From NCBI GenBank assembly GCA_029338615.1, contig JAQYAS010000102.1, positions 1-37,848 on the forward strand: 37,848 nt of DNA, written 5' to 3'. A program made the translations under genes and the position numbers. Every line of letters begins with the position of its first letter. The first letter of the stretch is position 1. Positions 7,225 through 14,502 of this stretch are shown here, piece by piece. This DNA comes from Clostridiales bacterium (GTDB taxonomy: Bacteria > Bacillota > Clostridia > Lachnospirales > Lachnospiraceae). The notes beneath the pieces are model-generated. The model was not told where the DNA came from and did not search any database. It worked only from the letters and a program-made list of their open reading frames with translations.

Positions 7225-7636
7225 CGATTTGCGGATGCCGACAACAATCTCTCATTTGGAAGAGTTATCCCTGTGGGCTACAGTGATTTTGCGGGAGTGT
7301 CGGTTGTCGAGACGGAGAGCCTTCAGGATGGACAGGTGTTCCCGGTGATCGGACATGGTGAATTCGCCGGGCAGACGGGCGAAGGCTGTGTGTTCAGGGA
7401 GATGGTATGGTATATTATGTTGCGTGCAGTCTGGATGAGGCGACCATGAAGCTTGTGATGGGCAGGATCATGGAGGACATTCCATATACGGCGAGGTCAC
7501 AGAGGATGGTGTTGAGGTCTGCTATAGAGGTGATGACTTATCAAAGATCCGCGTGGTTATGAATCATACTGGTGAGGAAAGACACTATGGTGATATGGCG
7601 CTTGCTCCTTACGAAAGTCGTATTGACAAAGTATAA
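7225..7636 (+). pseudogene. Decayed 3' end of a GH42 beta-galactosidase
   Basis: Three segments in three frames resemble consecutive parts of the C-terminus of family 42 beta-galactosidases. Frame of 7225 reads RFADADNNLSFGRVIPVGYSDFAGVSVVETESLQDG (trimerisation-domain region). Frame of 7401 reads DGMVYYVACSLDEATMKLVMGRI. Frame of 7490 reads GEVTEDGVEVCYRGDD...RVVMNHTGEE, ending MALAPYESRIDKV and a TAA at 7634-7636. The N-terminal catalytic domain is absent, at least two frameshifts separate the parts, and there is no start codon or ribosome binding site. The segment starts immediately after the nadA stop, so it is a relic of a rearrangement. Family assignment rests on remembered pattern. Confidence 0.65.
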
Positions 7637-7670
7637 ATACTGAAAGCCTGATATTTGCTTAATTATATAA

Positions 7671-7712
7671 AATACGGTTGCTTATTAGTTCATTAAGCGA
7701 CCGTATTTTTTT
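7671..7712 (+). terminator. Rho-independent terminator after NAD operon
   Basis: Arms 7671-7684 and 7694-7707 pair over 14 bp with one G-T pair, with a 9-base loop and a T-run at 7706-7712. It ends the nadBC-niaR-nadA transcript after the GH42 remnant. Confidence 0.9.
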
Positions 7713-7719
7713 GTACCTG

Positions 7720-7746
7720 TGTTATAATGTTATAAAAGTGTATAAT
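7720..7746 (+). promoter_or_regulatory. Extended -10 promoter candidate for epimerase-like gene
   Basis: TGT followed by TATAAT at 7723-7728 fits an extended -10; a second TATAAT lies at 7741-7746. No good -35 is present. A 15-bp dyad, CAGCCAG-A-CTGGCTG at 7766-7780, sits just before the ribosome binding site and could be an operator or a small RNA hairpin. Confidence 0.4.
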
Positions 7747-7797
7747 ATTATTTGCAAATTATGATCAGCCAGACTGGCTGGAGTATAGGAGGACATG

Positions 7798-8670
7798 ATG
7801 GGTATTGTTGAATTAAAGAATGACAGAATTGCTATCGGAGTAAATACTCACGGTGCAGAGCTTGTGAGTCTGAAGAGTAACGAGACGGATAGAGAGTATA
7901 TGTGGTGCGGAGATGCTGCATATTGGGGAAGAGTGTCTCCAGTGCTGTTTCCATTTGTCGGAAAGCTTGAGAATCAGACATATAGACATGATGGAGTTAC
8001 ATATGAGGGTATTCCGCAGCATGGTTTTGCAAGGGACAGCGAGTTTGTGGTGGCGGAGCAGACAGAGGATACAGTGTGGTTTGAGCTGGTGAAGGATGAG
8101 AAGTGGCAGAAGAACTATCCATTTAATTTTACTCTCCGCATCGGCTACAGGCTTGAGGGCGCAGGTGTTCATGTGATGTGGACAGTGGTCAACACAGGCG
8201 CTGAAAAGCTTCATTTCTCAATCGGTGCACATCCTGCATTTGCCTGCGATGGCGGTGTAAATGGGTATTCAGTTGATATGCATACCGATAAGTCCGAGGT
8301 TGAATGTGGTCTGCTTACAGAAAGTGGTGTTCTTGGCAGCAGGACAGTTACCCATAGTCTCACGGATGGTGTGTTGAAGCTTACCGATGAGATGTTTGAC
8401 GAGGATGCTCTTATCATTGACGGAAAGGGTATAAATACCGTGACACTCAAGGACGTATCGGATAAGTCGGTTCTCCAGCTGAAATTTGACGTGCCTCAGA
8501 TCGGTATATGGTCGCCTGCCAAGAAGCATGCACCATTTGTCTGCATAGAGCCTTGGTTTGGCAGATGCGACAGAGAGGGCTATGCCGGAAGTCTCGAAGA
8601 CCGCGAGTACTCCAATAGCCTTGAGAGTGGACATTCATTCAACAAAGAGTACGTTATAGAAGTTTTATAA
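7798..8670 (+). CDS. Aldose 1-epimerase family protein (LacX-like)
   Basis: The 290-residue protein belongs to the galactose mutarotase-like superfamily, which interconverts alpha and beta anomers of sugars. The block WGRVSPVLFPFVGKLENQTYRHDGVTYEGIPQHGFARDSEF holds the conserved Arg/His of the sugar site, IGAHPAFAC carries the second His, and VCIEPWFGRCD near the C-terminus holds the catalytic-type Glu. The pattern is closest to the LacX/YeaD branch, whose physiological sugar is often unknown. Two ATGs (7795 and 7798) follow AGGAGG at 7787-7792; the second has the better 5-base spacer. It stands alone between two terminators; the GH42 remnant upstream hints at a former galactoside locus, which is inference. 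Confidence 0.88.
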   Translation: MGIVELKNDRIAIGVNTHGAELVSLKSNETDREYMWCGDAAYWGRVSPVLFPFVGKLENQTYRHDGVTYEGIPQHGFARDSEFVVAEQTEDTVWFELVKDEKWQKNYPFNFTLRIGYRLEGAGVHVMWTVVNTGAEKLHFSIGAHPAFACDGGVNGYSVDMHTDKSEVECGLLTESGVLGSRTVTHSLTDGVLKLTDEMFDEDALIIDGKGINTVTLKDVSDKSVLQLKFDVPQIGIWSPAKKHAPFVCIEPWFGRCDREGYAGSLEDREYSNSLESGHSFNKEYVIEVL

Positions 8671-8711
8671 TGAAAGTGCTAAAAATTCAGAATTGCATAT
8701 AAAAGTAATTG

Positions 8712-8753
8712 AAAGTGCGGGAGCCTCTAAAACAGAGATATCCCGCACTTTTT
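8712..8753 (+). terminator. Rho-independent terminator
   Basis: An 11-bp perfect GC-rich stem (8712-8722 with 8741-8751) with further pairing inside the loop (CTCT with AGAG) precedes TTTTT. It ends the epimerase-like transcript. Confidence 0.92.
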
Positions 8754-8828
8754 ATATAGATGTGTACCCCATCGGGGACGGAGGTACCAGCTCCCCTTGT
8801 CGAAGTGGAGATATTATAAAAATACCAC

Positions 8829-8859
8829 TTGACACATAATACTATGTGACGTATAGTAT
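8829..8859 (+). promoter_or_regulatory. padR promoter with overlapping operator dyads
   Basis: TTGACA (8829-8834) and TATAGT (8852-8857) are separated by exactly 17 bases. Two dyads lie over the core: ACAT-6N-ATGT (8834-8847) and ATACTAT-7N-ATAGTAT (8839-8845 with 8853-8859). PadR-family repressors commonly bind ATGT/ACAT-type dyads at their own promoters, so autorepression is likely. Upstream at 8766-8805 are small GC-rich inverted repeats of unknown meaning. Confidence 0.75.
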
Positions 8860-8880
8860 ATCACGTCAGGAGGTATAGCG

Positions 8881-9216
8881 ATGGATATACAATTAAAAAG
8901 AGGAATGCTCGATGTGTGTGTGCTTGCGGCCATCAAGGACGAGGATTCCTATGGATATCAGATCATCAAAGATATGAAGCCGTATGTGACGATATCAGAG
9001 TCCACACTCTATCCGATCCTCAGAAGACTTGAGGCGGGATCACTGCTCACGGTTCATTCCGTGGAGCACAACGGAAGGCTAAGAAAGTATTATCATATAA
9101 CGGATGCCGGAAGAGCCAGGATAGAAGAGTTCAAGGAAGAGTGGAAGGAACTGGAATCCATATACAGATTTATTGTGAAGGAGGATGTCAGAGATGAACA
9201 AACAGGAATATCTTGA
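8881..9216 (+). CDS. PadR family transcriptional regulator
   Basis: This 111-residue protein is a PadR winged helix: LKRGMLDVCVLAAIKDEDSYGYQIIKDM (helices 1-2), then ISESTLYPILRRLEAGSLLTVHSVEHNGRLRKYYHITDAGRARIEEF (recognition helix and wing). The short C-terminal helix suggests the small PadR subfamily 2. These repressors respond to envelope stress or small molecules, and those followed by DUF1700 and DUF4097 genes form a recurrent module in Firmicutes. The AGGAGG site precedes the ATG at good spacing. Its 3' end overlaps the DUF1700 gene by 23 bases, implying translational coupling. Confidence 0.93.
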   Translation: MDIQLKRGMLDVCVLAAIKDEDSYGYQIIKDMKPYVTISESTLYPILRRLEAGSLLTVHSVEHNGRLRKYYHITDAGRARIEEFKEEWKELESIYRFIVKEDVRDEQTGIS

Positions 9217-9787
9217 GGCGATAAGAAGCAGGATCAGTGCGATGCCAGCCGATGATGTGAACAGGTTTATGGATTATTACAGCGAGATGATAGATGACCG
9301 CGTGGAGGATGGCCTTTCAGAGGATGAGGCTGTTGCGGATATGGGATCACCCGATGCAGCAGTGGAGCAGATACTTGAGGAGATGCCGCTCACAAAGCTT
9401 GTGAAGGAGAAGATCAAACCGAAGCATGAACTCAAGGCATGGGAGGTCGTACTCATAGTACTTGGTTCTCCGGTGTGGATACCACTTCTCATTACAGCGG
9501 CGGTATTGCTGCTCACACTGTGGATAGTTGCATTTGCACTTCTTATTTCGTTCTACGCAGTGGTGCTCAGCTTTGTGGCAGCGGGGATAGGCGGACTGAT
9601 ATGTACCATACCGTTGTTCATAGCCAACAGTCCGTATACGGCAGTTCTCATGCTTGGTGCAGCACTTATAGGAATCGGTATAGCGATATTGTTTGTTGTA
9701 TCGGTTAAGCCTGTTACGGTTGGTATATTTAGGGTCTGCAAGGCCAGTGTGAATGGTGTAAAGAGAATGTTTGTAAAGGAGAAATAG
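9194..9787 (+). CDS. DUF1700 (HAAS-type) membrane protein
   Basis: The 197-residue product begins with the HAAS/DUF1700 helical domain (MNKQEYLEAIRSRISAMPADDVNRFMDYYSEMIDDRVEDGLSEDEAVADMGSPDAAVEQILEEMP) and continues with three to four hydrophobic helices around residues 85-180, ending in a basic tail. HAAS domains pair with PadR-like regulators and are thought to transmit a membrane signal to them. I start at 9194 because AAGGAGG (9178-9184) abuts the earlier ATG at 9185 but is 9 bases from 9194. It overlaps padR and lies 2 bases before the DUF4097 gene. Confidence 0.88.
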   Translation: MNKQEYLEAIRSRISAMPADDVNRFMDYYSEMIDDRVEDGLSEDEAVADMGSPDAAVEQILEEMPLTKLVKEKIKPKHELKAWEVVLIVLGSPVWIPLLITAAVLLLTLWIVAFALLISFYAVVLSFVAAGIGGLICTIPLFIANSPYTAVLMLGAALIGIGIAILFVVSVKPVTVGIFRVCKASVNGVKRMFVKEK

Positions 9788-9789
9788 GC

Positions 9790-10734
9790 ATGAGTAGAAC
9801 AAAGAAAGCTGTTATAGCTGCATCGATCATGATCGTGGCTGGAATTATCACTGTGATCTCAGCACTTGTTGTAAATGGATTCAGATGGCCGAATGTGACA
9901 GTTAACCTGGCACACATGACATCGGAGCCGGTGAACTACGTAAAGAAGTCTGTTGATATAAAAGAAAAATTCAGAGCCATTGATGTGAAGAGTGCATCGG
10001 ATGTGGATGTTGCTGTGAAGAAGGCAAATGGAGATACAAGTTATGTGGAGTATTATGACAGTGAGAATCTGACGCATCATGTAGATATATCAGATGGTGT
10101 GCTCAGGATAACCGCAGACGACAGCAGGAACGCAGCATTTAACATTTCCATTGGTGTGTACTCTGGAGCATGGCCGTCCGTGACGGTGTATCTGGCTGGT
10201 ACGGAGTACGATGATCTGAAGATTGTGACCAGCAGTGGTGACGTGGATATGGAATATTATCTGGCAATAGGTAATATCGATATAGAGGCCGCCAGCGGCG
10301 ATGTGATCGTAAATGGTGCAAATGCAGATGCTCTGACGGTGGCGACCAGCAGTGGTGACATTAAGCTTGACAGTGTGTCGTCAAAGGATACAAGAATATC
10401 AGCAAACAGTGGTGACGTCAGTCTTGGTGATGTGGTGATGGATAATATTGATCTGAAGACCTCCAGTGGCAATATCACATCTGGCAGTATAAAGGCAAAA
10501 CGTATAAACGGTCGTGCATCGAGCGGCGACGTAACGCTCAGGGACTGTGATGCTTATGAGATTGATGTCGTGACAACCAGCGGAGATGTATCGCTTGGCA
10601 TCGGTTCAGATATAGAGTTTGAGTATAATACCAAGACTTCCAGTGGAGATGTAAATATACCGAATTCTGTTGATGGAGCGGATGGAAAGTGTAATATTGA
10701 GACAAGCAGTGGAGATATAGATATTACACAGTAG
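9790..10734 (+). CDS. DUF4097 beta-repeat membrane-anchored protein
   Basis: A single N-terminal membrane helix (residues about 7-27) anchors an exported domain. From residue about 140 to the end there are nine or so repeats of roughly 17-20 residues carrying [ST]SG[DN][VI] (for example TSSGDVDM, AASGDVIV, TSSGDIKL, ANSGDVSL, ASSGDVTL, TSSGDVNI, TSSGDIDI), the signature of the DUF4097 right-handed beta-helix-like family. Its function is unknown, probably in envelope sensing together with the PadR and DUF1700 partners. Nothing is truncated. The next feature is a 21-bp perfect inverted repeat. Confidence 0.9.
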   Translation: MSRTKKAVIAASIMIVAGIITVISALVVNGFRWPNVTVNLAHMTSEPVNYVKKSVDIKEKFRAIDVKSASDVDVAVKKANGDTSYVEYYDSENLTHHVDISDGVLRITADDSRNAAFNISIGVYSGAWPSVTVYLAGTEYDDLKIVTSSGDVDMEYYLAIGNIDIEAASGDVIVNGANADALTVATSSGDIKLDSVSSKDTRISANSGDVSLGDVVMDNIDLKTSSGNITSGSIKAKRINGRASSGDVTLRDCDAYEIDVVTTSGDVSLGIGSDIEFEYNTKTSSGDVNIPNSVDGADGKCNIETSSGDIDITQ

Positions 10735-10756
10735 GATATAACTTAATAGAGTTTAC

Positions 10757-10807
10757 GTACTTTCAGGGCAGATTATCTGATATGTGGATAATCTGCCCTG
10801 AAAGTAC
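10757..10807. terminator. 21-bp perfect inverted repeat, possible terminator without U-tract
   Basis: The arms 10757-10777 and 10787-10807 are exactly complementary over 21 bases with a 9-base loop. No T-run follows on either strand, which is atypical for intrinsic termination in this window. It may still end the padR operon transcript, act as an RNase III or mRNA-stability hairpin, or be a small palindromic repeat. Confidence 0.55.
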
Positions 10808-10957
10808 ATATATGTGCGGGTGGATATACAAAAATTCGTAATTAATTATTGAAATAAACTTTCGGTAAGAAACTCTGCTTATTGTGAAATGACAGCAAAA
10901 ATGGTATCTTTATATATGTAGATTTACATAAGTATATAATAACAGGGAGAGTATTGA

Positions 10958-11893
10958 ATGAGTTCTTTTGCATTGAGATTGGCTGTTTTACCATCTGTGA
11001 TTCTGTTGTTGTTTGTTGTCGGAAGAAACAAAAAAAGAAGAAATCCCACTAAACTGCTGGTACTTCTGGCAGTATTCGGTGCTCTGAGCACCATTCCGGC
11101 GGCCATAGTGGAAATAATTGGATCAGGAATACTTTATAGAACGGGATTACGGTCACATGACGTGATGTATCACTTCATTGATTGCTTTTTTATAGTTGCC
11201 ATGATAGAGGAACTTGGTAAATTCCTGTGTATGATCATAATATCATGGAAGAATAAAAATTTTGATCACAGTTATGATGGAGTCATATATGGTGTTTGCA
11301 CATCTTTGGGATTTGCGACATTGGAGAATGTATTGTATATTTTCAGAGGCGGAATAGGGCTGGGATTTGTCAGGGCTGTATCGGCGGTACCTTTACACTG
11401 TGCATGTGGTGTGGTGATGGGATATTTCTATTCGAGGGCAAAGGAAATGTCAAATAGGTATGATAGTGCGGGCTCCTGTGGTAATCTGATCCTCGCATAT
11501 ATAAGTGCACTGGGAATACACGGCCTGTATGATTTTGTATTGTCGGTGGAGGATTCGAGTTTTGCAGTGTGCTGCGCAGTCCTGCTTCTGGCGGTGGCAC
11601 TTATGGTGTTATTGATATTTTTTTCAGCATCAAATGACCATATTATATCTTCGCAACCAATATGGGTAGATCCGTATAATTTCAGATATATGCCGGGTGG
11701 TCAGCAGCAGTATCCGTACGGCCAGCAAATGCCGGGGGGTCAGCAGCAATATTATCCGTATGGTAATCAGATGCCGGGCAATCAGCAGCAGTATTATCCG
11801 TATGGCCGGCAGATGCCGGAAAACCAGCAGTACCCATATGGTCAGAATGACCCGAATGGATATACTCAATATCAGGATAAAAATATACAATAG
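10958..11893 (+). CDS. PrsW-family intramembrane protease with Gln/Tyr/Pro-rich repeat tail
   Basis: The 311-residue protein has about eight hydrophobic helices and the PrsW-type catalytic blocks: IEELGK at 83-88, DGVIYGVCTSLGFATLENVLY at 107-127, the histidine of PLHCACGVVMGYF (H147) and the histidine of ALGIHGLYDF (H188). PrsW-like proteases (a CPBP-related fold) cleave membrane anti-sigma factors at site 1 in B. subtilis; the substrate here is unknown. The tail from residue about 245 has four tandem copies of MPGGQQQYYPYG-type units, which are probably disordered and cytoplasmic. The gene lies 27 bases before pyrC, so read-through into pyrC is likely. Confidence 0.85.
   Translation: MSSFALRLAVLPSVILLLFVVGRNKKRRNPTKLLVLLAVFGALSTIPAAIVEIIGSGILYRTGLRSHDVMYHFIDCFFIVAMIEELGKFLCMIIISWKNKNFDHSYDGVIYGVCTSLGFATLENVLYIFRGGIGLGFVRAVSAVPLHCACGVVMGYFYSRAKEMSNRYDSAGSCGNLILAYISALGIHGLYDFVLSVEDSSFAVCCAVLLLAVALMVLLIFFSASNDHIISSQPIWVDPYNFRYMPGGQQQYPYGQQMPGGQQQYYPYGNQMPGNQQQYYPYGRQMPENQQYPYGQNDPNGYTQYQDKNIQ
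11690..11848 (+). repeat. Four tandem coding repeats in the PrsW-like gene
   Basis: Units start at 11690, 11729, 11771 and 11813 and are 39, 42, 42 and 36 bases long. Each encodes a variant of MPGxQQQYYPYGxQ. Lengths are multiples of three, so copy-number change would preserve the frame. Confidence 0.9.
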
Positions 11894-11920
11894 TATTAAC
11901 AATAATAAGGAGAAAAATAT

Positions 11921-13207
11921 ATGTTATTGATCAAAAATGGACGCGTTGTAGATTCGGTGACCCAGACAGATAAGGTTATGGATGTACTTATTGATGGTAA
12001 TAAAATAATAAAGACCGGTTATGGACTTGATGAGGAGAATGCGGATGTTATAGATGCAGAAGGTCTTGTTGTTGCCCCGGGACTTGTGGATACCCACGTA
12101 CATTTCCGTGATCCGGGATTTACTTATAAGGAGGATATAGAGACTGGGGCAGCTGCTGCAGCAAGGGGAGGCTTCACCATGGTTGTGTGTATGGCCAATA
12201 CTAAACCGGCAGTGGATAACGTAGAAACTCTCAGATATATTCAGGACAAGGGTGAGAAGACCGGGATACATGTAGTGCAGACAGCCACTGTTACCAGGAA
12301 TCTGGCAGGTGAGGAGCTTGTTGATATGGACACTCTGGCCAATGCAGGTGCAGCAGGATTTACAGATGATGGAATTCCTATTATGGATGAAAAACTCCTT
12401 CTTTCAGCCATGGAAAAAGCAAAACAGTTGGATCTGCCTATCAGTCTGCATGAGGAGGATCCGTTGTTCATAGTGCAGCCCGGTGTCAATCAGGGAAAGG
12501 TGTCAGAAAAGCTGGGATATGGCGGCGCATCAAGAACTGCGGAGGATATCATGGTTGCCAGGGACTGTGTACTGGCGCTGCATACCGGTGCATCGGTTTG
12601 TATACAGCATATAAGTTCAGGAAATTCAGTAGATATAGTAAGAACTGCTAAGAGACTGGGAGCTGATGTTCATGCTGAGGCAACACCGCATCATTTTACA
12701 CTGATAGAGGATGCTGTTCTGAAGTATGGGACCATGGCACGTATGAATCCTCCTCTCAGAACAGAGAAGGACAGAAGACAGATAATAGAAGGAATACAGG
12801 ATGGAACTATAGATATGATAGTGACAGATCATGCACCTCACAGTGCTGAGGAAAAAGCAAGGCCTCTGGATAAGGCGCCAAGTGGTATAACAGGACTGGA
12901 GACATCACTCGCATTGGGTATATATTCGCTTGTTCAACCTGGTTATATCTCTCTTATGAAGCTTATGGAGCTTATGAGTAAAAATCCTGCGGAATTCTAT
13001 CGTATGGAACCGGGCAGGATTGAAGAGGGAGCTCCTGCAGATCTTGTTATATTTGGAGAAAATGAGCAGTGGACAGTAGACAGCTTTGCATCCAAGGCTT
13101 CCAACAGTCCGTTTACAGGTTGGACTCTCCCAGGAAAAGTGCATTATACGGTGTGTGGTGGCCGTGTTGTATATGATTCAGACAGCTATGATGCAGGTGT
13201 AAGATAA
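11921..13207 (+). CDS. pyrC: Dihydroorotase
   Basis: PyrC cyclises carbamoyl aspartate to dihydroorotate, step three of UMP synthesis. At 428 residues it is a class I (AllB-like) enzyme. The metal motif HVHFRDPG is at 59-66, QHISSG and AEATPHH give further ligands and catalytic His, and the metal Asp is in TDHAPHS near residue 305. The C-terminal beta-sandwich segment APADLVIFGENEQWTVD is complete. A good AAGGAG site precedes the ATG. It is separated by some 13 kb from pyrFKD-E, and shares a transcript direction with the PrsW-like and acylphosphatase genes. Confidence 0.95.
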   Translation: MLLIKNGRVVDSVTQTDKVMDVLIDGNKIIKTGYGLDEENADVIDAEGLVVAPGLVDTHVHFRDPGFTYKEDIETGAAAAARGGFTMVVCMANTKPAVDNVETLRYIQDKGEKTGIHVVQTATVTRNLAGEELVDMDTLANAGAAGFTDDGIPIMDEKLLLSAMEKAKQLDLPISLHEEDPLFIVQPGVNQGKVSEKLGYGGASRTAEDIMVARDCVLALHTGASVCIQHISSGNSVDIVRTAKRLGADVHAEATPHHFTLIEDAVLKYGTMARMNPPLRTEKDRRQIIEGIQDGTIDMIVTDHAPHSAEEKARPLDKAPSGITGLETSLALGIYSLVQPGYISLMKLMELMSKNPAEFYRMEPGRIEEGAPADLVIFGENEQWTVDSFASKASNSPFTGWTLPGKVHYTVCGGRVVYDSDSYDAGVR

Positions 13208-13241
13208 GTATAATTCTATATAATCTGGATGGGTGATCAGA

Positions 13242-13520
13242 ATGGATAAAGTTAGAAGACATTATATATTCAAAGGCAGTGTACAGGGAGTAGGATTCCG
13301 CTATAGAGCAACATATGCGGCATCCATGTATGGTGTGACAGGATGGGTGTGTAACAGATATGATGGATCGGTGGAGATGGAAACACAGGGGATGCCTGAG
13401 GCGATAGACAAGATGATCGCTGTACTCAGGCGAGATCGTTATATTTATATAGAGGATATGAATGTGAAGGAGATACCTCTGGAAGAAGACACAGGATTTC
13501 ATGTCAGATCCAGCTGGTAG
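13242..13520 (+). CDS. Acylphosphatase
   Basis: This 92-residue enzyme hydrolyses acyl phosphates such as carbamoyl phosphate. The signature VQGVGFRYR supplies the catalytic Arg and GWVCNRYDGSVEM the catalytic Asn. ATG at 13242 is preferred over an upstream in-frame GTG at 13233, because the GGATGGG-like site at 13228-13233 would overlap that GTG. Its placement right after pyrC may be incidental, though carbamoyl phosphate is a pyrimidine precursor; that link is inference. Confidence 0.93.
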   Translation: MDKVRRHYIFKGSVQGVGFRYRATYAASMYGVTGWVCNRYDGSVEMETQGMPEAIDKMIAVLRRDRYIYIEDMNVKEIPLEEDTGFHVRSSW

Positions 13521-13546
13521 ACAGGGACAAAAAGGAGTCAGGGAAA

Positions 13547-14479
13547 ATGGTTAAAATAGATTTGATAACAGGTTTTCTGGGATCCGGCAAGACAACATTT
13601 ATCAAAATGTATGCAAAATATCTTGTGAAGCAGGGATATAATATTGGTATTCTTGAAAATGATTATGGAGCTGTAAATGTGGATATGATGCTCCTGCAGG
13701 ATGTGATGGGAGATAACTGTCATGCGGAGATGGTTGCCGGAGGCTGCGGTGAGGACTGTCATAAACGAAGATTCAAAACAAAGCTTATTGCGATGGGGAT
13801 GAGTGGATATGACAGGGTGATAGTGGAGCCGTCGGGAATTTTTGATGTAGACGAATTCTTTGATGTTCTTCATGAGGAGCCGCTGGATAGATGGTACGAG
13901 GTAGGCAATATCATAGCGATAGCAGATGCGGAGCTTGATAGAGATATGTCAAGACAGTCAAGATATACTCTGGCATCAGAGATAGCCAACTGTGGTACTC
14001 TCCTGATGAGTAAAACGTCTGGTGTTCCTGCGGAAGAAATAGAGGCCACAAAGAAATTTGTGAATGATACGCTTGAGGAATTCCAATGCAGACGAAGGTT
14101 TGACGAAGATATTGTTACAAAAGACTGGAAAGAGTTTGGTGATGAGGATTTTAGCAAACTTATGTCAACTGGATATAAACTGAATGATTATGTGAAGCTT
14201 TGGTTCAAACAGAGCGATGTATATAATTCGGTATATATAATGAATAAAGCAGTGAATATTTCTGTGATAAAGGATATTGTAAAGAGGATATTTGAGGACA
14301 GAGAATGCGGAGATGTGTTCAGGATCAAAGGATTCCTGAAAGATGACAGTGATTCATGGGTGGAATTGAATGCCACTCGAAGAAAAACAGAGATACAGCC
14401 GATTCCAGACGGACAGGATATTATCATAGTGATTGGTTCTGATCTTTCAGAGAAAAATATTCTTGCTTATTTCGAATAA
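13547..14479 (+). CDS. COG0523 (CobW/G3E-like) GTPase, variant motifs
   Basis: The 310-residue protein opens with a Walker A GFLGSGKTT (9-17) and carries ENDYG (37-41) where the family usually has NE-G, plus VEPSG (93-97) as the Walker B/G3E region. The metal-binding CxCC motif that defines most COG0523 metallochaperones is replaced by GGCGEDC, leaving C67 and C71. The usual base-recognition NKxD reads SKTSG. The C-terminal half (from about 205) has the CobW_C-like beta segment RIKGFLKDDSDSWVELNATRR. Family members insert or handle Zn, Co or Ni; the substrate here cannot be told. Spacing to its neighbours is 23-26 bases, so it is part of the same gene run. Confidence 0.82.
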   Translation: MVKIDLITGFLGSGKTTFIKMYAKYLVKQGYNIGILENDYGAVNVDMMLLQDVMGDNCHAEMVAGGCGEDCHKRRFKTKLIAMGMSGYDRVIVEPSGIFDVDEFFDVLHEEPLDRWYEVGNIIAIADAELDRDMSRQSRYTLASEIANCGTLLMSKTSGVPAEEIEATKKFVNDTLEEFQCRRRFDEDIVTKDWKEFGDEDFSKLMSTGYKLNDYVKLWFKQSDVYNSVYIMNKAVNISVIKDIVKRIFEDRECGDVFRIKGFLKDDSDSWVELNATRRKTEIQPIPDGQDIIIVIGSDLSEKNILAYFE

Positions 14480-14502
14480 ATGTTCACGATAGGAGCCTGG
14501 GT

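Noticed and set aside
8766-8805. GC-rich small inverted repeats upstream of padR as a REP-type element.
   Set aside because: Stems are only 4-5 bp and no second copy was seen in the window.
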